A stretch of DNA of 64,000 nucleotides, taken from positions 3,868,001-3,932,000 of the forward strand of contig NC_092333.1 of assembly GCF_046630445.1 (NCBI RefSeq). Direction: 5' to 3'. Position numbers and translations under genes: made by a program. Origin of the DNA: Rutidosis leptorrhynchoides (lineage: Eukaryota; Streptophyta; Magnoliopsida; Asterales; Asteraceae). Under the pieces are notes generated by a model that was not told the origin of the DNA, did not search any database, and saw only the letters and a program-made list of their open reading frames with translations. Below, piece after piece: positions 11,396-22,631 of the stretch (positions are counted from its first letter, which is position 1; each line of letters starts with the position of its first letter).

Positions 11396-11711
11396 AAGTT
11401 TTAGGGACCCCAGTTATCTCGGGTTCTTTGTAAGCAGATATACTCAGAGAATTTAGAGCGTTAAGATCATTAGATGAAACATTCAACAAGGTCTGAACAT
11501 TCATTACAACACACGAATCATGGTTTTGATGACCAAAATACAGACGTCTTTTACATCTATTACACATTAATGACCCGGACTGAGAAGCAAGACTTGAGGA
11601 TGCTTGGACTGTTTCAGTCTTGGGTTTCCATGCTTTCAAAATGCTTTGTTTTGGTTTAGGTCCTGTGAAATTTAAAACACCAAATTTAGACCTAGTTTGA
11701 AAATGATTCAT
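11388..11711 (-). pseudogene. Copia segment between gag extension and protease
   Basis: A 107-codon frame rich in Ser and Lys with CNRCKRR and HQNHDSC, which could be a remnant zinc-binding cluster. It overlaps the start of the protease frame by 8 bp in another phase, so a frameshift near 11390 separates them. It has no clear family. Confidence 0.5.
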
Positions 11712-11765
11712 GTCTTTAAGTAATGACTGTCTAGCTCTTTGTGCTCTTTTGTGACGGTTTCGCTT

Positions 11766-12627
11766 TTAAGTCTTGGTTAATCCATCAGATATCCACTTTG
11801 CAGCCTGGTTAAGATTTGGTAGTTGCGGATGTTTGATGGATTCGGGGTTGTGTTTCAATGATCTACCACTGTTGCTCTGGAAGGAGTTAGAGTGGTTGAT
11901 ATTTTGGTGAACGTGATGGCTGCTTGAACCACCCCTCTTGTCTAGAATAGACGGTGCAGGATGGTTGTGTGCTTTTCTTGCTGAGTGGTCATACACACCA
12001 TGTTCTTGGATTATTCTTTGAACAGGGTTGTTTCGCCTTCCTATCAAGGTTGCGAAATGTGGTGGTTTAGGATCAGCACCCCTTTTAGTGACAATCATCT
12101 CCAAACGAGAGCCACGAATAGGGTTTTTTAGGATGGTGACAGCTGGGATGACAGGTTTCCTTGAATTCACTACCGTAGTGTAAGGAAAGCCTTGGTGATG
12201 TGGGGAGAGAACTCGTTGAGAATAGGTTGGTACCCATGGTACAAATTTCTCGTTCGTTGAATTTGATTCCTTTTGTTGAGAATAGTTTTGTGACAATGTT
12301 GGAACAAAATTCTTTGCGGCTTTTTCAAAATCACGATTCATTAAAACTTTTACTTGCAAATCGATGTTGTCCTTTTCAATAAGAGCAACATGTTTCTTAT
12401 ATCTTTTTAGTTCAAGTTTTAAGTCAACGATTTCTTTCCCGAGAGAATCAGCAAGAACATTAGAGGGTTCGATGGGGTGGCAGGGTGACGGTTCCTGAGG
12501 GGCTTTGGACTTTGAAATCATTTCACAGAAAGTGGTCGCTTGACTAGCAATCTGTTTTTGAAGTTCATGCACATCATGAGCAAGTTGATCATTTGTTGTT
12601 ACATGGAGTGAGATTTGGTGTTGCATG
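11766..12627 (-). pseudogene. Copia gag extension, distal half after the Gypsy insertion
   Basis: A 286-codon frame that continues in phase from 25993 across the inner Gypsy insertion: removing the insert and one copy of GCATG restores a continuous reading frame. The first 110 residues have heptad-like Leu and Ile spacing (coiled coil), followed by a basic His/Asn/Ser-rich region. The Met at 12626 is an artefact of the insertion. GCATG at 12623-12627 is the left target duplication. Confidence 0.75.
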
Positions 12628-15600
12628 TGAAATGTCCCGTTCTTATTGATTAAAAACGTTCCATATTATTTGATTTCGTTGCGAGGTTTTGACCTCTATA
12701 TGAGACGTTTTTCAAAGACTGCATTCATTTTAAAACAAACCATAACCTTTATTTCATCAATAAAGGTTTAAAAAGCTTTACGTAGATTATCAAATAATGA
12801 TAATCTAAAATATCCTGTTTACACACGACTATTACATAATGGTTTACAATACAAATATGTTACAACAAAATAAGTTTCTTGAATGCAGTTTTTACACAAT
12901 ATCATACAAGCATGGACTCCAAATCTCGTCCTTATTTAAGTATGCGACAGCGGAAGCTCTTAGTAATTACCTGAGAATAAACATGCTTAAAACGTCAACA
13001 AAAATGTTGGTGAGTTATAGGTTTAACCTATATATATCAAATCATAATAATAATAGACCACAAGATTTCATATTTCAATACACATCCCATACATAGAGAT
13101 AAAAATCATTCATATGGTGAACACCTGGTAACCGACATTAACAAGATGCATATATAAGAATATCCCCATCATTCCGGGACACCCTTCGGATATGATATAA
13201 ATTTTGAAGTACTAAAGCATCCGGTTCTTTGGATGGGGTTTGTTAGGCCCAATAGATCTATCTTTAGGATTCGCGTCAATTAGGGTGTCTGTTCCCTAAT
13301 TCTTAGATTACCAGACTTAATAAAAAGGGGCATATTCGATTTCGATAATTCAACCATAGAATGTAGTTTCACGTACTTGTGTCTACTTTGTAAATCATTT
13401 ATAAAACCTGCATGTATTCTCATCCCAAAAATATTAGATTTTAAAAGTGGGACTATAACTCACTTTCACAGATTTTTACTTCGTCGGGAAGTAAGACTTG
13501 TCCACTGGTTGATTCACGAACCTATAACAATATATACATATATATCAAAGTATGTTCAAAATATATTTACAACACTTTTAATATATTTTGATGTTTTAAG
13601 TTTATTAAGTCAGCTGTCCTCGTTAGTAACCTACAACTAGTTGTCCACAGTTAGATGTACAGAAATAAATCGATAAATATTATCTTGAATCAATCCACGA
13701 CCCAGTGTATACGTATCTCAGTATTGATCACAACTCAAACTATATATATTTTGGAATCAACCTCAACCCTGTATAGCTAACTCCAACATTCACATATAGA
13801 GTGTCTATGGTTGTTCCGAAATATATATAGATGTGTCGACATGATAGGTCGAAACATTGTATACGTGTCTATGGTATCTCAAGATTACATAATATACAAT
13901 ACAAGTTGATTAAGTTATGGTTGGAATAGATTTGTTACCAATTTTCACGTAGCTAAAATGAGAAAAATTATCCAATCTTGTTTTACCCATAACTTCTTCA
14001 TTTTAAATCCGTTTTGAGTGAATCAAATTGCTATGGTTTCATATTGAACTCTATTTTATGATTCTAAACAGAAAAAGTATAGGTTTATAGTCGGAAAAAT
14101 AAGTTACAAGTCGTTTTTGTAAAGGTAGTCATTTCAGTCGAAAGAACGACGTCTAGATGACCATTTTAGAAAACATACTTCCACTTTGAGTTTAACCATA
14201 ATTTTTGGATATAGTTTCATGTTCATAATAAAAATCATTTTCTCAGAATAACAACTTTTAAATCAAAGTTTATCATAGTTTTTAATTAACTAACCCAAAA
14301 CAGCCCGCGGTGTTACTACGACGGCGTAAATCCGGTTTTACGGTGTTTTTCGTGTTTCCAGGTTTTAAATCATTAAGTTAGCATATCATATAGATATAGA
14401 ACATGTGTTTAGTTGATTTTAAAAGTCAAGTTAGAAGGATTAACTTTTGTTTGCGAACAAGTTTAGAATTAACTAAACTATGTTCTAGTGATTACAAGTT
14501 TAAACCTTCGAATAAGATAGCTTTATATGTATGAATTGAATGATGTTATGAACATCATTACTACCTTAAGTTCCTTGGATAAACCTACTGGAAAAGAGAA
14601 AAATGGATCTAGCTTCAACGGATCCTTGGATGGCTCGAAGTTCTTGAAGCAGAATCATGACACGAAAACAAGTTCAAGTAAGATCATCACTTGAAATAAG
14701 ATTGTTATAGTTATAGAAATTGAACCAAAGTTTGAATATGATTATTACCTTGTATTAGAATGATAACCTACTGTAAGAAACAAAGATTTCTTGAGGTTGG
14801 ATGATCACCTTACAAGATTGGAAGTGAGCTAGCAAACTTGAAAGTATTCTTGATTTTATGTAACTAGAACTTGTAAAATATATGAAGAACACTTAGAACT
14901 TGAAGATAGAACTTGAGAGAGATCAATTAGATGAAGAAAATTGAAGAATGAAAGTGTTTGTAGTTGGTTTTGGTCGTTGGTGTATGGATTAGATATAAAG
15001 GATATGTAATTTTGTTTTCATGTAAATAAGTCATGAATGATTACTCATATTTTTGTAATTTTATGAGATATTTCATGCTAGTTGCCAAATGATGGTTCCC
15101 ACATGTGTTAGGTGACTCAAATGGGCTGCTAAGAGCTGATCATTGGAGTGTATATACCAATAGTACATACATCTAAAAGCTGTGTATTGTACGAGTACGA
15201 ATACGGGTGCATACGAGTAGAATTGTTGATGAAACTGAACGAGGATGTAATTGTAAGTATTTTTGTTAAGTAGAAGTATTTTTATAAGTGTCTTGAAGTC
15301 TTTCAAAAGTGTATGAATACATATTAAAACACTACATGTATATACATTTTAACTGAGTCGTTAAGTCATCGTTAGTCGTTACATGTAAATGTTGTTTTGA
15401 AACCTTTAGGTTAACGATCTTGTTGAATGTTGTTAACCCATTGTTTATTATAACAAATGAGATGTTAAATTGTTATATTATCATGATATTATGATATATA
15501 ATATATCTCAGTATGATGTATATACAGTTAAATGTCGTTACAACGATAATCGTTACATATATGTCTCGTTTCGAAATCATTAAGTTAGTAGTCTTATTTT

Positions 15601-16054
15601 TACATATGTATTTAATTGTTAATACACTTAATAATATATTTACTTATCATTTAACATAATTAACCAAGTGTATCAATATCTTAATATGATTCATATGTAC
15701 CTAGTAAGACGTTGTTATAACGATAATCGTTATATATATCGTTTTCGAGTTTCTTAAATTAATAGTCTCATTTTTATGTATATAACTCATTGTTAAAATA
15801 CCTAATGAGATACATACTTATAATAAAAACATGTTAACTATATATATAACCATATATATGTCATCGTATAGTTTTTACAAGTTTTAACGTTCGTGAATCA
15901 CCGGTCAACTTGGGTGGTCAATTGTCTATATGAAACATATTTCAATTAATCAAGTCTTAACAAGTTTGATTGCTTAACATGTTGGAAACATTTAATCATG
16001 TAAATATCAATCTCAATTAATATATATAAACATGGAAAAGTTCGGGTCACTACA
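12628..16054 (-). repeat. Tekay-like element 3' LTR
   Basis: 3427 bp, AT-rich, no genes; the frames at 12839-13096 and 13377-13640 are LTR translation. It contains a block at 13231-13274 that is also present in the outer element's LTR (35539 onward). Confidence 0.93.
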
Positions 16055-16075
16055 GTACCTACCCGTTAAATAAAT
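16055..16075 (-). other. Polypurine region of the Tekay-like element
   Basis: Sense-strand TTTAACGGGTAGGTAC directly abuts the 3' LTR and is preceded by the hairpin TTTCGGGACGAAA (about 16076-16090). The same arrangement flanks the outer element's LTR at 31112-31150. A diverged internal copy is at 20797-20818. Confidence 0.8.
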
Positions 16076-16089
16076 TTCGTCCCGAAATT

Positions 16090-19000
16090 TTAAGCTGTTG
16101 AAGGTGTTGACGAATCTTCTGGAAATAGATGCGGGTATTTCTTCTTCATCTGATCTTCACGCTCCCAGGTGAACTCGGGTCCTCTACGAGCATTCCATCG
16201 AACCTTAACAATTGGTATCTTGTTTTGCTTAAGTTTTTTAACCTCACGATCCATTATTTCGACGGGTTCTTCGATGAATTGAAGTTTTTCGTTGATTTGG
16301 ATTTCATCTAACGGAATAGTGAGATCTTCTTTAGCAAAACATTTCTTCAAATTCGAGACGTGGAAAGTGTTATGTACAGCCGCGAGTTGTTGAGGTAACT
16401 CAAGTCGGTAAGCTACTGGTCCGACACGATCAATAATCTTGAATGGTCCAATATACCTTGGATTTAATTTCCCTCGTTTACCAAATCGAACAACGCCTTT
16501 CCAAGGTGCAACTTTAAGCATGACCATCTCTCCAATTTCAAATTCTATATCTTTTCTTTTAATGTCAGCGTAGCTCTTTTGTCGACTTTGGGCGGTTTTC
16601 AACCGTTGTTGAATTTGGATGATCTTCTCGGTAGTTTCTTGTATAATCTCCGGACCCGTAATCTGTCTATCCCCCACTTCAATCCAACAAATCGGAGACC
16701 TGCACTTTCTACCATAAAGTGCTTCAAACGGTGCCATCTCAATGCTTGAATGGTAGCTGTTGTTGTAGGAAAATTCTGCTAACGGTAGATGTCGATCCCA
16801 ACTGTTTCCGAAATCAATAACACATGCTCGTAGCATGTCTTCAAGCATTTGTATCGTCCTTTCGCTCTGCCCATCAGTTTGTAGATGATAGGCAGTACTC
16901 ATGTCTAGACGAATTCCTAATGCTTGCTGTAATGTCTGCCAGAATCTTGAAATAAATCTGCCATCCCTATCAGAGATAATAGAGATTGGTATTCCATGTC
17001 TGGAGACGACTTCCTTCAAATACAGTCGTGCTAACTTCTCCATCTTGTCATCTTCTCTTATTGGCAGGAAGTGTGCTGATTTGGTGAGACGGTCAACTAT
17101 TACCCAAATAGTATCAAAACCACTTGCAGTCCTTGGCAATTTAGTGATGAAATCCATGGTAATGTTTTCCCATTTCCATTCCGGGATTTTGGGTTGTTGA
17201 AGTAGATCTGATGGTTTCTGATGCTCAGCTTTGACCTTAGAACACGTCAAACATTCTCCTACGTATTTAGCAACATCGGCTTTCATACCCAGCCACCAAA
17301 AATGTTTCTTGAGATCCTTGTAAATCTTCCCCGTTCCAGGATGTATTGAGTATCTGGTTTTATGAGCTTCTCTAAGTACCATTTCTCTCGTATCTCCAAA
17401 TTTTGGTACCCAAATCCTTTCAGCCCTACACCGGGTTCCGTCTTCCCGAATATTAAGATGCTTCTCCGATCCTTTGGGTATTTCATCCTTTAAATTTCCC
17501 TCTTTTAAAACTCCTTGTTGCGCCTCCTTTATTTGAGTAGTAAGGTTATTATGAATCATTATATTCATAGATTTTACTCGAATGGGTTCTCTGTCCTTCC
17601 TGCTCAAGGCATCGGCTACCACATTTGCCTTCCCCGGGTGGTAACGAATCTCAAAGTCGTAATCATTCAATAATTCAATCCACCTACGCTGCCTCATATT
17701 CAGTTGTTTCTGATTAAATATGTGTTGAAGACTTTTGTGGTCGGTATATATAATACTTTTGACCCCATATAAGTAGTGCCTCCAAGTCTTTAATGCAAAA
17801 ACAACCGCACCTAATTCCAAATCATGCGTCGTATAATTTTGCTCGTGAATCTTCAATTGTCTAGAGGCATAAGCAATCACCTTCATTCGTTGCATTAATA
17901 CACAACCGAGACCTTGCTTTGATGCGTCACAATAAATCACAAAATCATCATTCCCTTCAGGCAATGACAATATAGGTGCCGTAGTTAGCTTTTTCTTCAA
18001 TAACTGAAACGCTTTCTCTTGTTCATCCTTCCATTCAAATTTCTTCCCTTTATGCGTTAATGCAGTCAAGGGTTTTGCTATTCTGGAAAAGTCTTGGATG
18101 AACCTTCTGTAGTAACCAGCTAGTCCTAAAAACTGGCGTATGTGTTTCGGAGTTTTCGGGGTTTCCCACTTTTCAACAGTTTCTATCTTTGTCGGATCCA
18201 CCTTAATACCTTCTTTGTTCACTATGTGACCGAGGAATTGAACTTCTTCCAACCAAAATGCACACTTTGAAAACTTAGCGTACAATTCTTCCTTCCTCAA
18301 TACTTCTAACACCTTTCTCAAATGTTCACCGTGTTCTTGGTCATTCTTTGAGTAAATAAGTATGTCATTAATGAAAACAATGACAAACTTGTCAAGGTAT
18401 GGTCCACACACTCGGTTCATAAGGTCCATGAACACAGCTGGTGCATTAGTTAAACCAAACGGCATGACCATAAACTCGTAATGACCGTAACGTGTTCTGA
18501 AAGCAGTCTTTGGAATATCATCTTCTTTCACCCGCATTTGATGATACCCGGAACGTAAGTCAATCTTTGAATAAACAGACGAGCCTTGTAGTTGATCAAA
18601 TAAGTTGTCGATTCTCGGTAGTGGGTAGCGATTCTTGATGGTAAGTTTGTTCAACTCTCGGTAGTCGATACACAACCTGAATGTACCATCTTTCTTCTTG
18701 ACAAACAAAACAGGAGCTCCCCACGGTGATGTGCTTGGTCGAATGAAAACACGCTCTAAAAGTTCTTGTAATTGGCTTTGCAGTTCTTTCATCTCGCTGG
18801 GTGCGAGTCTGTAAGGAGCACGAGCTATTGGTGCAGCTCCTGGTACAAGATCTATTTGAAATTCAACGGATCGATGTGGGGGTAATCCCGGTAATTCTTT
18901 CGGAAATACATCGGGAAATTCTTTTGCAACGGGAACATCATTGATGCTCTTTTCTTCAGTTTGTACTTTCTCGACGTGTGCTAAAACAGCATAGCAACCT

Positions 19001-20700
19001 TTTCTTATTAGTTTTTGTGCCTTCAAATTACTAATAAGATGTAGCTTCGTGTTGCCCTTTTCTCCGTACACCATTAAGGGCTTTCCTTTTTCTCGTATAA
19101 TGCGAATTGCATTTTTGTAACAAACGATCTCTGCTTTCACTTCTTTCAACCAGTCCATACCGATTATCACATCAAAACTCCCTAACTCTACTGGTATCAA
19201 ATCAATCTTAAATGTTTCGCTAACCAGTTTAATTTCTCGATTCCGACATATATTATCTGCTGAAATTAATTTACCATTTGCTAATTCGAGTAAAAATTTA
19301 CTATCCAAAGGCGTCAATGGACAACTTAATTTAGCACAAAAATCTCTACTCATATAGCTTCTATCCGCACCCGAATCAAATAAAACGTAAGCAGATTTAT
19401 TGTCAATAAGAAACGTACCCGTAACAAGCTCCGGGTCTTCCTGTGCCTCTGCCGCATTAATATTGAAAACTCTTCCGCGGCCTTGTCCATTCGTGTTCTC
19501 CTGGTTCGGGCAATTTCTAATAATGTGGCCCGGTTTTCCACATTTATAACAAACTACATTGGCATAACTTGCTCCGACACTACTTGCTCCGCCATTACTC
19601 ATTCCGACACCATTTGTTCCTTTCGTTCTATTAACCCCTGGTCCGTAAACCTCACACTTCGCCGCGCTATGAACATTTCTTTTACACTTGTTGCAAAATT
19701 TGGTGCAGAACCCCGAGTGATACTTTTCACACCTTTGGCATAGCTGCTTCTGATTGTTGTTGTTGCGGTTATTATTGTTGTTGGGATGATTGTTGTAGTT
19801 GCTGTTGCTGTTGTTGTTGTTGTTATTGTTGGGCCGTTTGTTGTAGTTGCAATTGATGTTGCGATTGTTGGGATAATTGTTGCGATTATTGTTGTAATTG
19901 CTGTTGTTGTTGTATTGGTGATTCTTATCACCGTTTTCCTCCCACTTTCTTTTAACTTGCTTCACATTGGCCTCTTCAGCAGTCTGTTCTTTAATTCTTT
20001 CTTCAATCTGGTTCACTAGTTTGTGAGCCATTCTACATGCCTGTTGTATAGAGGCCGGCTCGTGTGAACTTATATCTTCTTGGATTCTTTCCGGTAATCC
20101 TTTCACAAATGCGTCGATCTTCTCTTCCTCATTTTCGAATGCTCCCGGACACAATAGGCACAATTCTGTGAATCGTCTTTCGTACGTGGTAATATCAAAT
20201 CCTTGGGTTCGTAACCCTCTAAGTTCTGTCTTGAGCTTATTGACCTCGGTTCTGGGACGGTACTTCTCGTTCATCAAGTGCTTGAATGCTGACCGCGGTA
20301 GTGCGTACGCATCGTCTTGTCCCACGTGCTCTAGATAGGTATTCCACCATGTTAACGCAGAACCTGTGAAGGTATGCGTAGCATACTTCACTTTGTCCTC
20401 TTCAGTACACTTACTTATGGCAAACACCGATTCGACCTTCTCGGTCCACCGTTTCAATCCGATCGGTCCTTCGGTTCCATCAAATTCCAAAGGTTTGCAG
20501 GCAGTGAATTCTTTGTAGGTGCATCCTACACGATTTCCTGTACTGCTAGATCCAAGGTTATTGTTGGTATGTAGCGCAGCCTGTACTGCAGCTATGTTTG
20601 AAGCTAGAAAAGTACGGAATTCCTCTTCATTCATATTCACGGTGTGTCGAGTAGTCGGTGCCATTTCCTTCAAAATAGTCAAATGGAACAAGTTAATCAT
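16090..20700 (-). CDS. gag-pol: Gypsy gag-pol polyprotein, full length, RT active-site Asp replaced
   Basis: A single uninterrupted 1536-codon frame; the usual start is probably Met13 (MAPTTRH). Domains in order: retrotransposon gag (about 73-190), an Asn-rich stretch (about 260-320), Cys clusters and the knuckle [14 protein letters not shown] (about 384-397), protease with FDSGADRSY (about 441), RT (about 640-800), RNase H (YCDASKQG near 924, YTDHKSLQ near 989, ADALSRK), HHCC and integrase core (Asp in TMDF near 1184, Asp in SDRDGRF near 1243, Glu in GQSERT near 1279), and a Tekay-type chromodomain-like end (about 1480-1525). The RT metal-binding box reads FINDILIY instead of FIDD; codon AAT at 18367-18369 encodes Asn778. 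The known role of this Asp predicts a dead RT. The length and order otherwise match an autonomous chromovirus. Confidence 0.95.
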   Translation of the reverse strand: MINLFHLTILKEMAPTTRHTVNMNEEEFRTFLASNIAAVQAALHTNNNLGSSSTGNRVGCTYKEFTACKPLEFDGTEGPIGLKRWTEKVESVFAISKCTEEDKVKYATHTFTGSALTWWNTYLEHVGQDDAYALPRSAFKHLMNEKYRPRTEVNKLKTELRGLRTQGFDITTYERRFTELCLLCPGAFENEEEKIDAFVKGLPERIQEDISSHEPASIQQACRMAHKLVNQIEERIKEQTAEEANVKQVKRKWEENGDKNHQYNNNSNYNNNRNNYPNNRNINCNYNKRPNNNNNNNSNSNYNNHPNNNNNRNNNNQKQLCQRCEKYHSGFCTKFCNKCKRNVHSAAKCEVYGPGVNRTKGTNGVGMSNGGASSVGASYANVVCYKCGKPGHIIRNCPNQENTNGQGRGRVFNINAAEAQEDPELVTGTFLIDNKSAYVLFDSGADRSYMSRDFCAKLSCPLTPLDSKFLLELANGKLISADNICRNREIKLVSETFKIDLIPVELGSFDVIIGMDWLKEVKAEIVCYKNAIRIIREKGKPLMVYGEKGNTKLHLISNLKAQKLIRKGCYAVLAHVEKVQTEEKSINDVPVAKEFPDVFPKELPGLPPHRSVEFQIDLVPGAAPIARAPYRLAPSEMKELQSQLQELLERVFIRPSTSPWGAPVLFVKKKDGTFRLCIDYRELNKLTIKNRYPLPRIDNLFDQLQGSSVYSKIDLRSGYHQMRVKEDDIPKTAFRTRYGHYEFMVMPFGLTNAPAVFMDLMNRVCGPYLDKFVIVFINDILIYSKNDQEHGEHLRKVLEVLRKEELYAKFSKCAFWLEEVQFLGHIVNKEGIKVDPTKIETVEKWETPKTPKHIRQFLGLAGYYRRFIQDFSRIAKPLTALTHKGKKFEWKDEQEKAFQLLKKKLTTAPILSLPEGNDDFVIYCDASKQGLGCVLMQRMKVIAYASRQLKIHEQNYTTHDLELGAVVFALKTWRHYLYGVKSIIYTDHKSLQHIFNQKQLNMRQRRWIELLNDYDFEIRYHPGKANVVADALSRKDREPIRVKSMNIMIHNNLTTQIKEAQQGVLKEGNLKDEIPKGSEKHLNIREDGTRCRAERIWVPKFGDTREMVLREAHKTRYSIHPGTGKIYKDLKKHFWWLGMKADVAKYVGECLTCSKVKAEHQKPSDLLQQPKIPEWKWENITMDFITKLPRTASGFDTIWVIVDRLTKSAHFLPIREDDKMEKLARLYLKEVVSRHGIPISIISDRDGRFISRFWQTLQQALGIRLDMSTAYHLQTDGQSERTIQMLEDMLRACVIDFGNSWDRHLPLAEFSYNNSYHSSIEMAPFEALYGRKCRSPICWIEVGDRQITGPEIIQETTEKIIQIQQRLKTAQSRQKSYADIKRKDIEFEIGEMVMLKVAPWKGVVRFGKRGKLNPRYIGPFKIIDRVGPVAYRLELPQQLAAVHNTFHVSNLKKCFAKEDLTIPLDEIQINEKLQFIEEPVEIMDREVKKLKQNKIPIVKVRWNARRGPEFTWEREDQMKKKYPHLFPEDSSTPSTA

Positions 20701-21005
20701 ACAGAATATTAAGAGTAGTTAATAGTATATCGTAGCATAATATGAACTCATTTATAAAAACTTTTTCTTCATATTAGCATTTTATAAGTTTAAATTCGGG
20801 TAGTACCTACCCGTTAAGTTCATACTTAGTAGCTAATATACAATTCAACTAATACAATTCTATATGAAAAACTGATTATAATAATATTTCGCGTTCAAAC
20901 TTTTATACAATATTTTACAAACTTACAATACCGCTTATTTTACATAAAGCATGAAATATAGCACACAATAACTTTGATACAAGATAGTTGTGAAGATAAT
21001 TCTAG
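20701..21005 (-). other. Spacer between F-box ORF and gag, with internal PPT-like hairpin
   Basis: About 300 bp, AT-rich. At 20797-20818 the sequence CGGGTAGTACCTACCCG is self-complementary and matches the PPT region next to the LTR (TACCTACCCGTTAA). An equivalent sequence lies in the outer element at 33827-33847. It could act as an internal plus-strand primer or be a scar of template switching. Confidence 0.6.
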
Positions 21006-21689
21006 CTAGTACACAAGTCGTTCAGCAAAGGCAATAAAGACACGTAATTCATACGTCCAGAAACAAGTCATGCATTCTGGTTTTACTAGGACTACTTCCC
21101 ATCCTTGGTCTTGTGGAACATAACCGTTATGGCCGTTGATAAGACAGCGTGTTGTAACGTCGTCAAAGGGACGAGGGTTACGTAATGTCCAACAGTCCCG
21201 TAACAATCTAAAAACCTCATTTCTTACCCCAATTACCGACTCCGTCACTTGTGGAAACATTTTGTTTAATAGTTGTAGCCCGATGTTCTTGTTCTCACTT
21301 TGGTGAGAAGCGAACATTACTAATCCGTAAGCATAACATGCTTCTTTATGTTGCATGTTAGCCGCTTTTTCTAAATCACGAAGTCCAATATTCGGATATA
21401 TTGAGTCAAAATAATTTCTTAACCCGTTGCGTAAAATAGCATTTGGGTTCCCCGCAATATATGCGTCAAAGTAAACACATCGTAACTTATGGGTTTCCCA
21501 ATGTGCTATCCCCCATCTTTCAAACGAAAGTCTCTTATAAACCAAGACATTCTTGGAACGTTCTTCGAATGTCTTACAAACTGATCTCACCTTAAATAGT
21601 TGTGCCGAGGAATTCTGGCTGACTCTAGACAAGATTTCATCAATCATGTCTCCGGGTAGGTCTCTTAAAATATTGGGTTGTCTATCCAT
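21006..21689 (-). CDS. F-box protein carried by the retrotransposon
   Basis: A complete 227-codon frame. The N-terminus is a plausible F-box: LRDLPGDMIDEILSRV (about 8-23), then QLFKVRSVCKTF (about 30-41). From about residue 80 the blocks NPNAILRNGLRNYF, GLRDLEKAA and ACYAYGLVMFAS follow, the pattern I recall from the plant F-box At2g35280-like family, with Sel1-like helical spacing. The C-terminus has CMTCFWTYELRVF, also like that family. F-box proteins bind SKP1 and recruit targets to an SCF ubiquitin ligase; the target here is unknown. It lies in sense between PBS and gag, 136 bp after the acidic frame and 305 bp before gag-pol, with no stop or frameshift. It is best explained as a captured host gene. 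It has no introns in the frame. Not a known structural gene of Gypsy elements. Confidence 0.82.
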   Translation of the reverse strand: MDRQPNILRDLPGDMIDEILSRVSQNSSAQLFKVRSVCKTFEERSKNVLVYKRLSFERWGIAHWETHKLRCVYFDAYIAGNPNAILRNGLRNYFDSIYPNIGLRDLEKAANMQHKEACYAYGLVMFASHQSENKNIGLQLLNKMFPQVTESVIGVRNEVFRLLRDCWTLRNPRPFDDVTTRCLINGHNGYVPQDQGWEVVLVKPECMTCFWTYELRVFIAFAERLVY

Positions 21690-21825
21690 TTTGTGTTTTT
21701 AAACTGTAAAATAGACAAGAGTTAGATTCATAAAAAAATACTTATTAATACAAGCAATTTTTACATATATCATAAAGCATAAGAACACTATATTACATAT
21801 ATTACACCACACGAATACAACTATC

Positions 21826-22422
21826 TTATTCCGACTCGCTCGTTTCTTCTTCTTTGGTTTTGGTTCGTTTTGCCAAGTTTCTAGGGATATATGATGTTCC
21901 CCTAATACGAGCCGTCGTTGTCCACATTGGTTTAGAAAAACCTGGTGGTTTAGAGGTTCCCGGGTCATTGTTACAACTTAAGGACTTCGGGGGTTGACGA
22001 TACATATAAAGTTCATCGGGGTTGGAATTAGATTTCTCTATTTTTATGCCCTTTCCCTTATTATTTTCTTTTGCCTTTTTAAATTCAGTTGGGGTAATTT
22101 CTATAACATCATTTGAATTCTCGTCGGAATCCGATTCATCGGAGAATTGGTAATCCTCCCAATATTTTGCTTCCTTGGCGGAAACACCATTGACCATAAT
22201 TAACCTTGGTCGGTTGGTTGAGGATTCTCTTTTACTTAACCGTTTTATTATTTCCCCCACCGGTTCCGATTCTTCTTCCGGTTCCGATTCTTCTTCCGGT
22301 TCCGACTCTTCTTCCGGTTCCTCTTCGGGAACTTGTGAATCAGTCCACGAATCATTCCAATTTACATTTGACTCTTCATTATTATTAGGTGAGTCAATGG
22401 GACTTGTTCTAGAGGTAGACAT
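21826..22422 (-). CDS. Acidic 198-aa accessory protein of the retrotransposon
   Basis: A complete frame starting 210 bp after the 5' LTR, the first frame of the transcript. Residues 32-55 are a tandem acidic repeat (EEESEP, three times), encoded by an 18-bp tandem repeat at 22262-22325. Ser, Asp and Glu dominate to about residue 105; then comes a basic stretch (KKAKENNKGKGIK) and a C-terminal part with RIRGTSYIPRNLAKR. No transmembrane segment and no family recognised. It is predicted to be largely disordered. It could be a nuclear factor or a partner of the F-box protein encoded next to it; that is speculation from position only. Confidence 0.7.
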   Translation of the reverse strand: MSTSRTSPIDSPNNNEESNVNWNDSWTDSQVPEEEPEEESEPEEESEPEEESEPVGEIIKRLSKRESSTNRPRLIMVNGVSAKEAKYWEDYQFSDESDSDENSNDVIEITPTEFKKAKENNKGKGIKIEKSNSNPDELYMYRQPPKSLSCNNDPGTSKPPGFSKPMWTTTARIRGTSYIPRNLAKRTKTKEEETSESE

Positions 22423-22617
22423 CTATCACATAATATCAAACACGTTAAGAGATTAATATATCACATAATATTCATATGTTAAAAATATATAGTTTCCAAC
22501 AAAAATGTTAAGCAATCATTTTTAAAGAAAACACGGTCGAAGTCCAGAATCACTAATGCATCCTAACAAACTCGATAAGACACACTAATGCAAATTTTCT
22601 GGTTCTCTAAGACCAAC

Positions 22618-22629
22618 GCTCGGATACCA
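22618..22629 (-). other. Primer-binding site of the Tekay-like element
   Basis: Sense TGGTATCCGAGC lies 2 bp from the 5' LTR. It differs by one base from the initiator-Met tRNA complement TGGTATCAGAGC used by the other elements here. Confidence 0.8.
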
Positions 22630-22631
22630 AC

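Noticed and set aside
12839-13096. 85-aa ORF repeated at 22843
   Set aside because: Both lie inside the LTRs of the Gypsy element and match only because the LTRs are duplicates.
19786-20019. Val/Ile-rich + strand ORF resembling a membrane protein
   Set aside because: Antisense of the Asn-rich gag linker.
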